Source of the DNA: Mesobacillus boroniphilus
Lineage (GTDB): Bacteria > Bacillota > Bacilli > Bacillales > Cytobacillaceae
Direction: 5' to 3'
Assembly: GCF_018424685.1 (NCBI RefSeq)
Contig: NZ_QTKX01000001.1
Coordinates: 124,001 to 188,000, forward strand
Length of the DNA stretch: 64,000 nucleotides
The notes beneath the pieces were generated by a model. It was not told where the DNA came from. It saw only the letters and a list, made by a program, of their open reading frames with translations, and did no database searches. The position numbers and the translations under genes were made by a program. Each line of letters opens with the position of its first letter. Within the stretch, counting starts at the first letter, position 1. Positions 6,761 to 15,389 of the stretch are shown here, in pieces.

Positions 6761-7843
6761 TTAATTTCTGCTCCTAAAATGGTTCATGAAGTCAGCAAGT
6801 TTTTCAACGTTTTCAAGAGGGACGGCGTTATAAATCGAGGCTCTGCAGCCGCCGACAGATCTGTGGCCGGCAAGTCCAATAAAGCCGGATTCTTCCGCCT
6901 CATGCAGAAAGGCTGAAGTCAGATCATCCTGATCGAGTGTAAAGGTGATATTCATCAGCGAGCGGCTCTTTTCTTCAGCATGCCCTGTGTAGAACCCATC
7001 ACTCCTGTCTATTGCATCATAAAGCAATGCCGCTTTCTGCTTATTCAGCAGTTCAAGCTGCTTTACCCCGCCCAGCGCTTCTGCCCATTCGAGCACAAGC
7101 ATCAGGAAATAAATCGATAATGTAGGGGGAGTGTTATAAAGCGACCTTGAAGCAGCATGAACCTCATAATTAAGCATGGAAGGCAGCCCTGGTTTAGAGC
7201 GCTTGAGCAAATCCTTATGGATGATGACGACTGTGACACCGGATGGGCCCAGGTTTTTCTGCGCACCGGCATAAATGAGTCCATATGATGATAGATTTAA
7301 TGGCCGGCTGAGAATGTCACTGGACATGTCAGCAACAAGCGGAATGGGCAGGCCTTCAGGGAAGGAATGCCACTGAGTTCCGTAAATGGTATTGTTTGTC
7401 GTGATGTGGAGATAAGAAGATTCAGCTGGTATATCGATTTCAGAAGTACTGGGGATAAATCTATAGTTGGCAGTTTTGGAAGATGCGGCTATCGCGGCAT
7501 TACCCATTTTCTGAGCTTCCTTCAGCGCTTTCTCTGACCATGTTCCGGTCAAGACATAGCTTGCAGTCGATCCTTTCTCAAGCAGGTTCATCGGTACCAT
7601 TGAAAACTGCAGACTTGCACCGCCCTGGAGAAATAGTACCTCATATTCATCAGGAATAGTGAGCAGACCCCGAAGCAGATTTTCTGTACGTTCATTTATT
7701 TCTTCGAATTCCTTGCTGCGATGGCTAAGCTCCATCACACCCATGCCGCTGCCCTGGTAATTCATCATTTCTTTTTCTGCTTTCGCTAATACTGCCTCAG
7801 GCAATGCCGCTGGACCAGCATTAAAATTGAGAGCTCGTTTCAA
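6761..7843 (-). CDS. serC: Phosphoserine aminotransferase
   Basis: A 360-residue class V aminotransferase that makes O-phosphoserine from 3-phosphohydroxypyruvate and glutamate in serine biosynthesis. Visible markers: the N-terminus NFNAGPAALP; the PLP phosphate region QGGASLQF; Lys196 in YAGAQKNLGP as the Schiff-base lysine; and the C-terminal GHRSVGGCRASIYNA substrate loop. Length is normal for the family. Translation starts at a TTG behind GGGGGGATCCAA. It is upstream of trpP on the same strand. A 52-bp tandem repeat array lies upstream, between serC and hit. Confidence 0.96.
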   Translation of the reverse strand: MKRALNFNAGPAALPEAVLAKAEKEMMNYQGSGMGVMELSHRSKEFEEINERTENLLRGLLTIPDEYEVLFLQGGASLQFSMVPMNLLEKGSTASYVLTGTWSEKALKEAQKMGNAAIAASSKTANYRFIPSTSEIDIPAESSYLHITTNNTIYGTQWHSFPEGLPIPLVADMSSDILSRPLNLSSYGLIYAGAQKNLGPSGVTVVIIHKDLLKRSKPGLPSMLNYEVHAASRSLYNTPPTLSIYFLMLVLEWAEALGGVKQLELLNKQKAALLYDAIDRSDGFYTGHAEEKSRSLMNITFTLDQDDLTSAFLHEAEESGFIGLAGHRSVGGCRASIYNAVPLENVEKLADFMNHFRSRN

Positions 7844-8111
7844 TTGGATCCCCCCGAAATTAAAATACAGTCATTCGTTAATGTACTAAAGTTAGTTCTA
7901 TGCTAACAGAAAAAGAAGCGAAATTCTAATGTTTTCAGAAAATTTAAAGTGATTTGTAGTTATTCTCTGAATGAGCGCGGAAAAAATGGCTTTAAGGACC
8001 ACATTAGAAGAATTTTTTTAAGAGAAAGATGTCCATTAGATTTTTTTATAGACATTTTACAGAGAAGGGGGGAGGCAAAATGTTCAATAATATAAATTTA
8101 ATCTTTAATAT
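7844..8111. other. serC upstream region
   Basis: AT-rich DNA without a credible gene. It holds the serC upstream region and, from about 8030, degenerate pieces related to the following tandem array (AGACATTT and TAATATACATTTCGAGC-like segments). A poly-T/A stretch lies near 8015-8050. Confidence 0.4.
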
Positions 8112-8408
8112 ACATTTCGAGCTAGAGGAGCATCCAAAATGTCTAAAAAGATGGCTTTAATGGACATTTCGAGCTAGAGGAGCATTCAAAATGTCTAAAA
8201 AGATGGCTTTAATGGACATTTCGAGCTACAGGAGCGTTCAAAATGTCTAAAAAGATGGCTTTAATGGACATTTCGAGCTAGTGGAGCATCCAAAATGTCT
8301 AAGAAGATGGCTTTAATGGACATTTCGAGCTACAGGAGCACCAAAAATGTCTAAAAAGATGGCTTTAATGGACATTTCGAGCAGCAGGAGCATCTAAAAT
8401 GTCTAATA
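8112..8408. repeat. Tandem repeat array, 52-bp period, about 5.7 units
   Basis: Units begin at 8112, 8164, 8216, 8268, 8320 and 8372 with ACATTTCGAGC. Each contains GACATTT and AAATGTC arms about 19 nt apart, then a small AAAG-ATGG-CTTT hairpin. Units differ at only a few positions, mostly in the loop (TAGAGGAGC, TACAGGAGC, GTGGAGC). The array fills most of the serC-hit gap and ends next to the hit terminator. A 52-bp period is not a multiple of three and no frame has a ribosome site, so it is non-coding. Confidence 0.95.
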
Positions 8409-8432
8409 AAGCTTCGCGTTTTTTTTGCGTCA

Positions 8433-8460
8433 ACAAAAAAACTCCCGCAATGCGGAAGTT
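8433..8460 (-). terminator. Terminator of hit, overlapping its stop codon
   Basis: On the minus strand AACTTCCGCA pairs with TGCGGGAGTT and is followed by TTTTTTTG. The stem starts at the last base of the TAA codon. Confidence 0.85.
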
Positions 8461-8879
8461 TAAAGCTTGCTATTAATTTCTGAAGCGATTTTTTGGTAAT
8501 CCTCAGATGTGTATTGATCTTGATGGGTTTTCCAAACTGCTCCGAAACCATCACCATTTCCATAGCGCGGAATCAAATGCATATGGAAGTGGAAGACTGA
8601 TTGCCCAGCTGCTTCGCCGTTGTTTTGAAGCACGTTCAGGCCGATAGGGTCATATGCAGCCTTGATCGCGTTAGCGACTTTTGGGACTGCCTTGAAAACA
8701 TTCGCGGCAATCTCGTCATTAAGTTCATAGACATTTTCTTTATGTACCTTTGGGATGACAAGTGTATGTCCTTTCGTTACCTGGCTGATATCGAGAAATG
8801 CAAGGACGTTCTCATCCTCATAAACCTTTGCTGATGGGATATCGCCATTAATGATTTTGCAAAAAATGCAATCACTCAT
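8460..8879 (-). CDS. hit: HIT-family nucleotide hydrolase
   Basis: A 139-residue histidine-triad protein. Zinc-type Cys pair CIFCKI at residues 4-7, hydrophobic HIT core (KGHTLVIPKVH), and the catalytic triad VFHFHMHLIP with His97, His99 and His101. HIT proteins hydrolyse nucleoside phosphoramidates and related adenylates. The physiological substrate in Bacillus is not settled. The start at 8879 gives the usual MSDCIFCKI N-terminus behind AAAGGGTG; the longer in-frame extension has no family support. It is divergent from ecsA, as in B. subtilis. Confidence 0.94.
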   Translation of the reverse strand: MSDCIFCKIINGDIPSAKVYEDENVLAFLDISQVTKGHTLVIPKVHKENVYELNDEIAANVFKAVPKVANAIKAAYDPIGLNVLQNNGEAAGQSVFHFHMHLIPRYGNGDGFGAVWKTHQDQYTSEDYQKIASEINSKL

Positions 8880-8990
8880 TTCTTTCACCCTTTCCATTAT
8901 GAATTTCGCTTCTTGTCCCATGCAACACCAGGACTCTGCGCTTTTTTATGGTATTTTATCACATTTTACCAATAAACATAAAGAAAGAAA

Positions 8991-9017
8991 GGACAGGATC
9001 CGGTTGGAATCCTGTCC
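8991..9017 (-). terminator. Hairpin, terminator-like on the minus strand
   Basis: A perfect 9-bp stem GGACAGGAT / ATCCTGTCC. On the minus strand TTTCTTTCTTTATG follows it, so it could terminate leftward transcription from the hit-ecsA gap. No intact gene ends here; see the remnant at 9034. Confidence 0.5.
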
Positions 9018-9033
9018 CTGAAGGAGAAACTAA

Positions 9034-9090
9034 TTACTGTTCATTGACGTTCTCAGCAGGTTTACCTTTGATAAACACCTCATTTTCAAT
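9034..9090 (-). pseudogene. Possible tail of a decayed minus-strand gene
   Basis: On the minus strand a short frame reads IENEVFIKGKPAENVNEQ followed by TAA, and a terminator-like hairpin lies 17 bp further. Upstream the frame is closed by TGA and the DNA is repetitive. This looks like the 3' end of a lost gene but is too short to identify. Confidence 0.25.
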
Positions 9091-9350
9091 TCATTTGAAT
9101 TATAAAAATGATGGGTTATTCAGTACCTGGTTCAATCGGACCATCCCCTTATCAGCTTTAATAGGTTTCACAACTTATAAAGCGGGAAGTGATCTGCGAC
9201 ACACACCTCATTTCAAAATGTGGAGTGATGTTACTGAACGGCTGGGTTAACATTTACGTAGCGCAATGCAACCATCCCCTTATTTGAACGTTGAAATCAG
9301 TGTGCTTATAAAACGAAGAATATGTCTTTAACAGACACCTCATTTCGAAT
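9065..9350. repeat. Degenerate direct repeat with a ~130-bp period
   Basis: ACACCTCATTTC-type motifs occur near 9073, 9205 and 9336. CCATCCCCTTAT-type motifs occur near 9142 and 9271. The spacing is about 129-132 bp. In between, TTATAAA-like segments are also in register. This is 2.2 units of an old tandem repeat in the hit-ecsA intergenic region. Confidence 0.6.
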
Positions 9351-9496
9351 TATTGCTTGTTTCCCCTTCAAAAATTATGATGCCCCGATTGACAGCTTAT
9401 ATGCGAAAAAGTTTCGAAATAAGTTGAAGCTTTTCCTAATGGATATGGATTTGTTAAAATAACGGTACACGAATACGAACTGGAAGGGCGTTGTAC

Positions 9497-10237
9497 ATGT
9501 CTTTATTGGAAATTAACCAGGTGACCGGTGGATATACAAGGAATCCGGTTTTGAAAAATGTGAGTTTTACCGTCAATAAAAATGAAATTGTTGGATTGAT
9601 TGGTCTGAATGGTGCCGGCAAAAGTACGACAATCAAGCATGTGATCGGTTTGATGGAACCGCATAAGGGTGACATTAAAATGAATGGCAGGACCTTTTTG
9701 GAAGGCAAGGAGGAATATAGGAAGCAGTTCACCTTTGTACCTGAAACGCCTATTCTTTACGATGAATTAACCTTGGAAGAGCATCTGCGGCTGACAGCAA
9801 TGGCTTATGGACTTGAGGAAAAAGAATATGAGCAGCGAATTGATGCTTTATTGAAGGAATTCAGGATGAGTAAAAGGCTGAAATGGTTCCCTGCCCATTT
9901 TTCAAAAGGGATGAAGCAGAAGGTTATGATTATGTGCGCATTTTTGGTACAACCTTCACTTTATATTGTCGATGAGCCATTTGTCGGACTTGACCCACTT
10001 GGGATTCAATCCCTGCTGGATCTGATGGACAAGATGAAGGAAAACGGGGCTGGCATATTGATGTCGACGCATATCCTCGCAACGGCAGAACGATATTGCG
10101 ATCGTTTTGTCATTCTCCATAATGGAGAGGTAAGAGCTCAGGGGACGCTTGAAGAGTTGAGGGAGCAGTTCAAGATGCCTGGCGCAACACTGGATGATTT
10201 GTATATCCAACTGACAAAGGAAGAAGACTATGTTTAA
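9497..10237 (+). CDS. ecsA: ABC transporter ATP-binding protein EcsA
   Basis: A 246-residue ATPase with Walker A GLNGAGKST, a signature variant FSKGMKQKV and Walker B LYIVDEPFVGLDP. EcsA and EcsB form an ABC exporter that in B. subtilis affects secretion, processing and competence; related systems act on pheromone or peptide export together with the Eep/RasP protease. The ATG at 9497 is preferred over an in-frame TTG six bases upstream. The stop overlaps the ecsB start by 8 bp, so the two are translationally coupled. The canonical LSGGQ is altered to FSKGM, typical for this subfamily. Confidence 0.93.
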   Translation: MSLLEINQVTGGYTRNPVLKNVSFTVNKNEIVGLIGLNGAGKSTTIKHVIGLMEPHKGDIKMNGRTFLEGKEEYRKQFTFVPETPILYDELTLEEHLRLTAMAYGLEEKEYEQRIDALLKEFRMSKRLKWFPAHFSKGMKQKVMIMCAFLVQPSLYIVDEPFVGLDPLGIQSLLDLMDKMKENGAGILMSTHILATAERYCDRFVILHNGEVRAQGTLEELREQFKMPGATLDDLYIQLTKEEDYV

Positions 10238-11441
10238 TCCGCAGCACCTATGGAAGGAGCGTTTCGGTACTTTTGCAAAGGAGACCGGAAGCTACCTGCG
10301 ATACATTTTTAATGGCCATTTAGTGATTGTCGTCATGTTTTTATTGGGAACAGCAGCTTTTTACTATCAAGAGTGGATTGAAGCGCTGCATCCGGATTTC
10401 CCGGCAGCGTGGATCATCGCATTAATTCTTGCTGCCGTACTTACATACAGTCCAATCCAGACATTTTTAACCGAGGCAGATAAAATATTTCTGTTGCCGC
10501 TCGAAACCAGATTGGATGATTATTTTAGAAAGTCGATCACATTCAGCCTGAGCCTGCAGTCTTATTTATTACTGCTTGTACTCGCTGTTCTGATGCCGCT
10601 CCATGTAAAAATACATGGTGCAGATTTCAAGTCGTTTTTCATCCTTTTAATCGCACTCATTCTGATAAAGTGGATTAACATATTGATACGCTGGAATGTA
10701 CAGTTTTTCATCGAGAAAAATGTAAAGTTGACGGACAGCATTATTCGTTTCTTTATCAATGTTGTTCTTCTTTATTTTATCTTTTCAGGAGCCCAGGTGA
10801 TATTTGCTGCCGTTCCAGCACTTGTCTTAATCCTACTGTATTTCTACTATAAAAAACAGGCGAAGGACAAAGGCTTGAAGTGGGAACAGTTGATCGAGGA
10901 CGAAGAAAGACGGATGAACGCCTTTTACCGTGTGGCCAATATGTTTACGGATGTACCTAAGCTGCGAGACCGCACCAAAAGAAGAAAATGGCTTGACTGG
11001 CTGGTAATTGTAATTCCATACAAGCAGGATCTGGCCTTCAGTCATCTTTACTTAAGGACTTTCGCGCGCTCAGGGGATTATTTCGGCTTGCTCGTCCGCC
11101 TTACACTGATAGGAGGAGCAGCGCTTTATTTCCTGACATATGGTCCAGGACAAATTCTGCTTGCTTTACTTTTCATGTATTTGACAGGGTTCCAGCTACT
11201 GCCGCTTTGGAACCATCACCAAAACAAACTTTGGGTCAGTCTGTATCCTGTACCAGAGAATGCAAGAAAGAAATCCTTTACGAGCTTGCTGCTGGGAATA
11301 ATGATTTTCCAGGCAACTGTATTCGCGGCGGCTGTGCTGATAAAAGGAGAATTGATATTAGGAGCGATCGTATTGGCTTCCGGTATCGCATTTTCGCTGT
11401 TTTTTGTTTATTTTTACAGTCAGAGCAAGCTTAAATCCTAA
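10230..11441 (+). CDS. ecsB: ABC transporter permease EcsB
   Basis: A 403-residue membrane protein with many hydrophobic helices (LVIVVMFLLGTAAFYY, AWIIALILAAVLTY, SYLLLLVLAVLMPL, ALVLILLYFYY and three or four more near the C-terminus). It contains a charged cytosolic stretch with EERRMNAFYRVANMFTDVPKL. Size and place match EcsB, the membrane partner of EcsA. It starts inside ecsA. A hairpin terminator follows, which separates it from ecsC. Confidence 0.93.
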   Translation: MFNPQHLWKERFGTFAKETGSYLRYIFNGHLVIVVMFLLGTAAFYYQEWIEALHPDFPAAWIIALILAAVLTYSPIQTFLTEADKIFLLPLETRLDDYFRKSITFSLSLQSYLLLLVLAVLMPLHVKIHGADFKSFFILLIALILIKWINILIRWNVQFFIEKNVKLTDSIIRFFINVVLLYFIFSGAQVIFAAVPALVLILLYFYYKKQAKDKGLKWEQLIEDEERRMNAFYRVANMFTDVPKLRDRTKRRKWLDWLVIVIPYKQDLAFSHLYLRTFARSGDYFGLLVRLTLIGGAALYFLTYGPGQILLALLFMYLTGFQLLPLWNHHQNKLWVSLYPVPENARKKSFTSLLLGIMIFQATVFAAAVLIKGELILGAIVLASGIAFSLFFVYFYSQSKLKS

Positions 11442-11445
11442 TTTA

Positions 11446-11492
11446 GAATCCTTTTTGTAATCGCTTTGGCTTTTATGAAAAGGATTTTTTTT
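11446..11492 (+). terminator. Terminator between ecsB and ecsC
   Basis: AATCCTTTT pairs with AAAAGGATT across a ~22-nt loop and is followed by TTTTTTTG. ecsC may therefore be expressed partly from its own promoter. Confidence 0.7.
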
Positions 11493-11542
11493 GAATCGTT
11501 TTTGCGTTTGATACGTATTAGTAACAACAAGGGGTGAAGGCT

Positions 11543-12265
11543 TTGAATGAATATGAATTGAAGGCTTATGAAGAGGTTCTTGCCTGGAAGCGGCAGCTGA
11601 ATAAACGTTCCAGTCTTTTGGCGCGTGCATCAAAGAAAGCGCAGACGAAAGTGAATCAGCTGATTCCAGGCAGAGTCCATCAATTCTTGACGGAAAGTAT
11701 TAAAAACATGGTCAAGGCGACTCTGGCGGGATCGAATTACACGACGAAAAAGCAACAGGGAACAGGGCTGACTCTATTCGAAAAAGACCAGCAGCTATTG
11801 AAAAAGCTGTCAGGGTACAAGAGGACAGCGGCTGTTGAAGGGGCTGGAACTGGAGCCGGGGGAATACTGCTTGGGATGGCGGACTTTCCATTGCTTTTAT
11901 CGATAAAAATGAAGTTTCTTTTTGATGCTTCATCTGTATATGGGTTTGACCCTTCAAGATATGAAGAAAGGCTATTTATCCTTTATGTATTCCAGCTGGC
12001 TTTTTCTAGCGATGACCATAGGAAGCAGACACTGGACTTAATTGAAAACTGGGAAGCAAGAAAAGCTGAATTGACGGAGCTGGATTGGCAGCAATTTCAG
12101 CAGGAATACAGGGACTATATCGATTTTGCCAAAATGCTGCAGCTGATGCCTGGGATTGGGGCGGTTGTAGGAGCTTACGCGAATTACAATCTGCTCGACC
12201 AGCTGGGTGAAACCGCGATGAATGCATATAGAATGAGGATTCTGCAGACACCTCCGCAACTCTGA
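11543..12265 (+). CDS. ecsC: EcsC family protein
   Basis: About 240 residues. The core AAVEGAGTGAGGILLGMADFPLLLSIKMKFLFD and the C-terminal MLQLMPGIGAVVGAYANYNLLDQLGETAMNAYRMR identify EcsC, a membrane-associated protein encoded next to the EcsAB exporter. Its biochemical role is not known. A TTG at 11543 lies 7 nt after AAGGGG; an in-frame GTG at 11534 overlaps that site and is less likely. The stop codon lies in the loop of the downstream terminator hairpin. Confidence 0.88.
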   Translation: MNEYELKAYEEVLAWKRQLNKRSSLLARASKKAQTKVNQLIPGRVHQFLTESIKNMVKATLAGSNYTTKKQQGTGLTLFEKDQQLLKKLSGYKRTAAVEGAGTGAGGILLGMADFPLLLSIKMKFLFDASSVYGFDPSRYEERLFILYVFQLAFSSDDHRKQTLDLIENWEARKAELTELDWQQFQQEYRDYIDFAKMLQLMPGIGAVVGAYANYNLLDQLGETAMNAYRMRILQTPPQL

Positions 12266-12285
12266 GTTGCGGAGGTGTTTTGTTT
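12248..12285 (+). terminator. Terminator of ecsC, containing its stop codon
   Basis: ACACCTCCGCAAC pairs with GTTGCGGAGGTGT; the TGA stop is in the loop. TTTTGTTTG follows. Confidence 0.88.
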
Positions 12286-12330
12286 GAAGAATTAGAAATG
12301 CCCGTAAGATACCTTACGGACATTAAGTTC

Positions 12331-13539
12331 TTATGCTAATGTTTCTCGTTTTTCTTTATTCGGTTGTTCCTTTGTTTGAAAGTTGAGTGCGGCTGCGCAA
12401 AGAGTTTTCGCCGCTATGACCATCGCTTTTTCGTCAAAATCGAATCTTGGGTGATGGTGCGGATACGACCCGTCTGTTTCTGGTTTCGCACCGATAAAAA
12501 AGAAGGTCCCTTTTACATGCTGGAGATAGTAGGCAAAGTCCTCGCCGCCCATTTGAAGCTCACTTTCTTCAATCTTTGTCACTTCTGGAACCTTTGTGGC
12601 ACAGTCGATCAGGAATTCAGTTTCTGCTGCATGATTGACGACGGCTGGATAGCCTTTTTCATACTGATAATCACAAGTACAGTCTGTTGCCAGGCAGGTG
12701 CCATGGACTACTTTTTCAATTTCCGATGCGATGAAATCCCGGGTTGATTCGTTGAATGTCCTAACTGTGCCAATCAGCTTTGCTTTATCGGCAATTACAT
12801 TAAAGGCATTTTCTGCTACGAATGATCCTACGGTCACAACTGCGGAATCAACAGGGTTGACACGTCTGCTGACAATTTGCTGTAAGGTCGAAACCAGCTG
12901 GGCTCCAGCGACGATGGCGTCCTTTGTTTTATGCGGCTGGGCGCCGTGCCCGCCTTTTCCCTGGATCGCTATTTCAAACCGGTCAGCTGCAGCCATGATT
13001 GGTCCGATTCGATATTGGATGGTTCCTGTCGGTTCAGTGGCCCATAAATGGGTACCAAAAATCACATCTACACCTTCAAGGCAGCCGTCTTCAATCATCG
13101 AAATCGCCCCGCCAGGAGCGTACTCCTCAGCATGCTGGTGGATCATTACGTATGTTCCTTGAAGATTCTTCCTTGCTTCATAGAGTACCTTAGCAAGTAC
13201 CAATAAAGTCGCAGTGTGTCCATCATGGCCGCAGGCATGCATTACGCCAGGAACTAATGATTTGTATGGAACATCTTTCTCATCCTGAATTGGAAGAGCA
13301 TCAAAATCAGCTCTTAGGGCGACCGTTTTTCCTGGCTTTGCACCATGAATCTTTGCGACCACTCCGTTGCCGCCTACATTGGCGCTTACTTCAATTCCAA
13401 GTTCTTCATAATAAGCCTGGATATAATTTGCTGTATTTACTTCCTGGAAAGACAATTCAGGATGTTGGTGCATATAGCGGCGGATTTCCACCATTTCGGG
13501 AAAAAGGTTTTCTATCTTTTTAAAAAGCTGATCCTGCAA
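12331..13539 (-). CDS. yhaA: M20-family amidohydrolase (YhaA-like)
   Basis: A ~402-residue M20D metallo-amidohydrolase. Markers: RRYMHQHPELSFQE near the N-terminus; the metal-binding ACGHDGHTA; HQHAEE; the dimerisation-lid segment GKGGHGAQPHKTKDA; and a C-terminal MGGEDFAYYL with a HHHPRFD metal ligand. Family members remove acyl or amide groups from N-acyl amino acids and similar substrates. The exact substrate is unknown. AAGGAG lies 9 nt before a TTG at 13539; an ATG at 13548 directly abuts AAGGAG, so TTG is preferred. It converges on ecsC, as in B. subtilis. Confidence 0.88.
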   Translation of the reverse strand: MQDQLFKKIENLFPEMVEIRRYMHQHPELSFQEVNTANYIQAYYEELGIEVSANVGGNGVVAKIHGAKPGKTVALRADFDALPIQDEKDVPYKSLVPGVMHACGHDGHTATLLVLAKVLYEARKNLQGTYVMIHQHAEEYAPGGAISMIEDGCLEGVDVIFGTHLWATEPTGTIQYRIGPIMAAADRFEIAIQGKGGHGAQPHKTKDAIVAGAQLVSTLQQIVSRRVNPVDSAVVTVGSFVAENAFNVIADKAKLIGTVRTFNESTRDFIASEIEKVVHGTCLATDCTCDYQYEKGYPAVVNHAAETEFLIDCATKVPEVTKIEESELQMGGEDFAYYLQHVKGTFFFIGAKPETDGSYPHHHPRFDFDEKAMVIAAKTLCAAALNFQTKEQPNKEKRETLA

Positions 13540-13693
13540 TTGATTCATCTCCTTATGTAAAATAGTTTGATAATTTAAATAATTATAGCACATAAATAGA
13601 TTAAAAACATTTTAGCTTCATAGCAAAAGAAGCTCCCATGAAGGAAGCTTCGTATATAAATGGAGCCATTTAGTGGCATCCAGTGTTTTATAG

Positions 13694-15085
13694 CTATATC
13701 AGGAACATTGCCACAATAGTGGTGACAATAAGGCCGATTGTGACCGGAAGCAGATTCCTTCTTGCTAATTCGAACGGATCCACACCGCAAATTGCGGCCG
13801 CGGGAATCAATGCCCATGGAACAAGGGTGCCACCCCCGACCCATATGGCAGCAATCTGACCAAGGGCAGTCAGAGTAGCGGCTCCTGCGCCTATGGCAGC
13901 CGAGAAAATACCTGCGACTGACCCGGCAAGTGAAATTCCTGAAAAGCCAGATCCATCAAGACCAGTAATTGCTCCAACAGCAGTGAGGGTTACTGCTCCA
14001 ACTTCAGCGCTGAGTGGCACGATCGAAGCCAGCGCCACTCCGAGGTCGTTTACAATGCCCTGTGAAGTTTCTGGCAGGAATTCGCCGATTATTTTTGTGA
14101 ATCCTGAATCGCCTAGGTAGAAGAATGCTGCAATTGGGATGACGGCACCGAAAACCTTGAAGCCAAACTGGAATCCTTCAATAAGGTAACTGGTCGTTTT
14201 TTCAAGGCCTTTGTTCTTGTGTGCTGCGAGTGAAATGAGAAGAAGAATGAAAACTGAGGTCCCTCCAACGAGCGCAGTTGCATCGCCACCCTGCAAGTCA
14301 AGAATGGACATTGCGGCGACATCTGCGGCGAATAATACTGGAATCAGGAGGGCGAAAAATTTCCTGGCACTATCTGATAGCAAGCTGGGGTCACTTGTAT
14401 GATCCAATTCAACTTCAAGCGCGCCGCCACCTTTTAGTGTGCCGTTTTTCATGTCTCGTTTTAATAGATAGAAAGCAGTGACCGTTGTGACTGCACCCAT
14501 CACAATGACTAGCGGGATACTAGCCTGGACTACTGAGCTGACAGGAATGCCAGCTGCATCAGCCGTAAGTTTTGGAGCAGCCTGGATGACAAAGTCTCCA
14601 GAAAGGGCGATTCCGTGCCCAAAGAGGTTCATTGCGACCGCTACCCCAAGCGCAGGCAGCCCAACTCTAACAGCAACGGGTAAAAGAACTGCCCCCATCA
14701 AGGCTACGGCTGGGGATGGCCAGAAGAACCAGGATATGACCATCATGACAATACCTATCGTCCAATAAGCCAGCGCTGGCGTTTTGATCAGCTTGGCGAA
14801 CGGGGATATCATCGCATCGTTGATTCCGGTCACCGTAAGTGTCCTGCTCATCGCCACGATAATCGAAATAACAAGAATAGTAGGCAATAGCTCGGTAATC
14901 GCATATATAAAACTATTGAATATGCTGCTGACCGATCCACTCAACGATCCCGTTGCGACAATGGCCAACAAAAAGATACCTGTAATCGAAATAAGGGTGG
15001 TGTCCCTTTTCATGACCATGAAACCGATAATCAGGAAAATGAATAAAACATATATCCAATGAAGTGCCGTTAATTCTATAACCAT
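13694..15085 (-). CDS. Putative anion/organic-acid permease of unknown substrate
   Basis: A 463-residue polytopic protein with about 11-12 hydrophobic helices, including VMMVISWFFWPSPAVALMGAVLLP and internal GIALSGDF and SGFSGISLAGS segments. The pattern resembles ion-transporter-superfamily permeases (anion or C4-dicarboxylate exchangers). Length and position make a YhfA-like Na+/anion transporter of B. subtilis a reasonable guess, but I cannot confirm it. AAAGGAG lies 9 nt before the ATG at 15085. It is upstream of the amidohydrolase on the same strand, so it may import the substrate of that enzyme (inference). Confidence 0.7.
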   Translation of the reverse strand: MVIELTALHWIYVLFIFLIIGFMVMKRDTTLISITGIFLLAIVATGSLSGSVSSIFNSFIYAITELLPTILVISIIVAMSRTLTVTGINDAMISPFAKLIKTPALAYWTIGIVMMVISWFFWPSPAVALMGAVLLPVAVRVGLPALGVAVAMNLFGHGIALSGDFVIQAAPKLTADAAGIPVSSVVQASIPLVIVMGAVTTVTAFYLLKRDMKNGTLKGGGALEVELDHTSDPSLLSDSARKFFALLIPVLFAADVAAMSILDLQGGDATALVGGTSVFILLLISLAAHKNKGLEKTTSYLIEGFQFGFKVFGAVIPIAAFFYLGDSGFTKIIGEFLPETSQGIVNDLGVALASIVPLSAEVGAVTLTAVGAITGLDGSGFSGISLAGSVAGIFSAAIGAGAATLTALGQIAAIWVGGGTLVPWALIPAAAICGVDPFELARRNLLPVTIGLIVTTIVAMFLI

Positions 15086-15389
15086 AGAGTAATTCTCCTT
15101 TCTAAATGACATGCTGTTTACTTTTTGCGTAATATAGGCAAATTTCCTAATTGAGTACTACAGGATATGATGGCTGCAGAAAGGTGTGAGCAGTTTTGGA
15201 GAATTTTTTATCGGTCTCAGGGCGGAGGGGAAAAGCTTCTTCAGAGGGGCGAACACTTGGGCTTCATCTTATAACATAATACTTAAGATAGTAGAGAAAC
15301 AATTTAACAGGAATGAAACATGAAAAAAAGGAATTTTCATGGGTGGAAAAGAATAAGAGATTAGGATAGGAAGAAAGAAGGGGAAATTG
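15086..15389. other. Divergent intergenic region permease / liaF
   Basis: About 300 bp without a gene. The right half is A-rich, with TTATAACATAATACTTAAGATAG-like stretches that could hold the lia promoter. I could not identify a convincing LiaR box. Confidence 0.4.

Noticed and set aside
8948..9250. A 100-codon plus-strand frame in the hit-ecsA gap
   Set aside because: It crosses the terminator-like hairpin and the degenerate repeat, lacks a ribosome site and has no family pattern.
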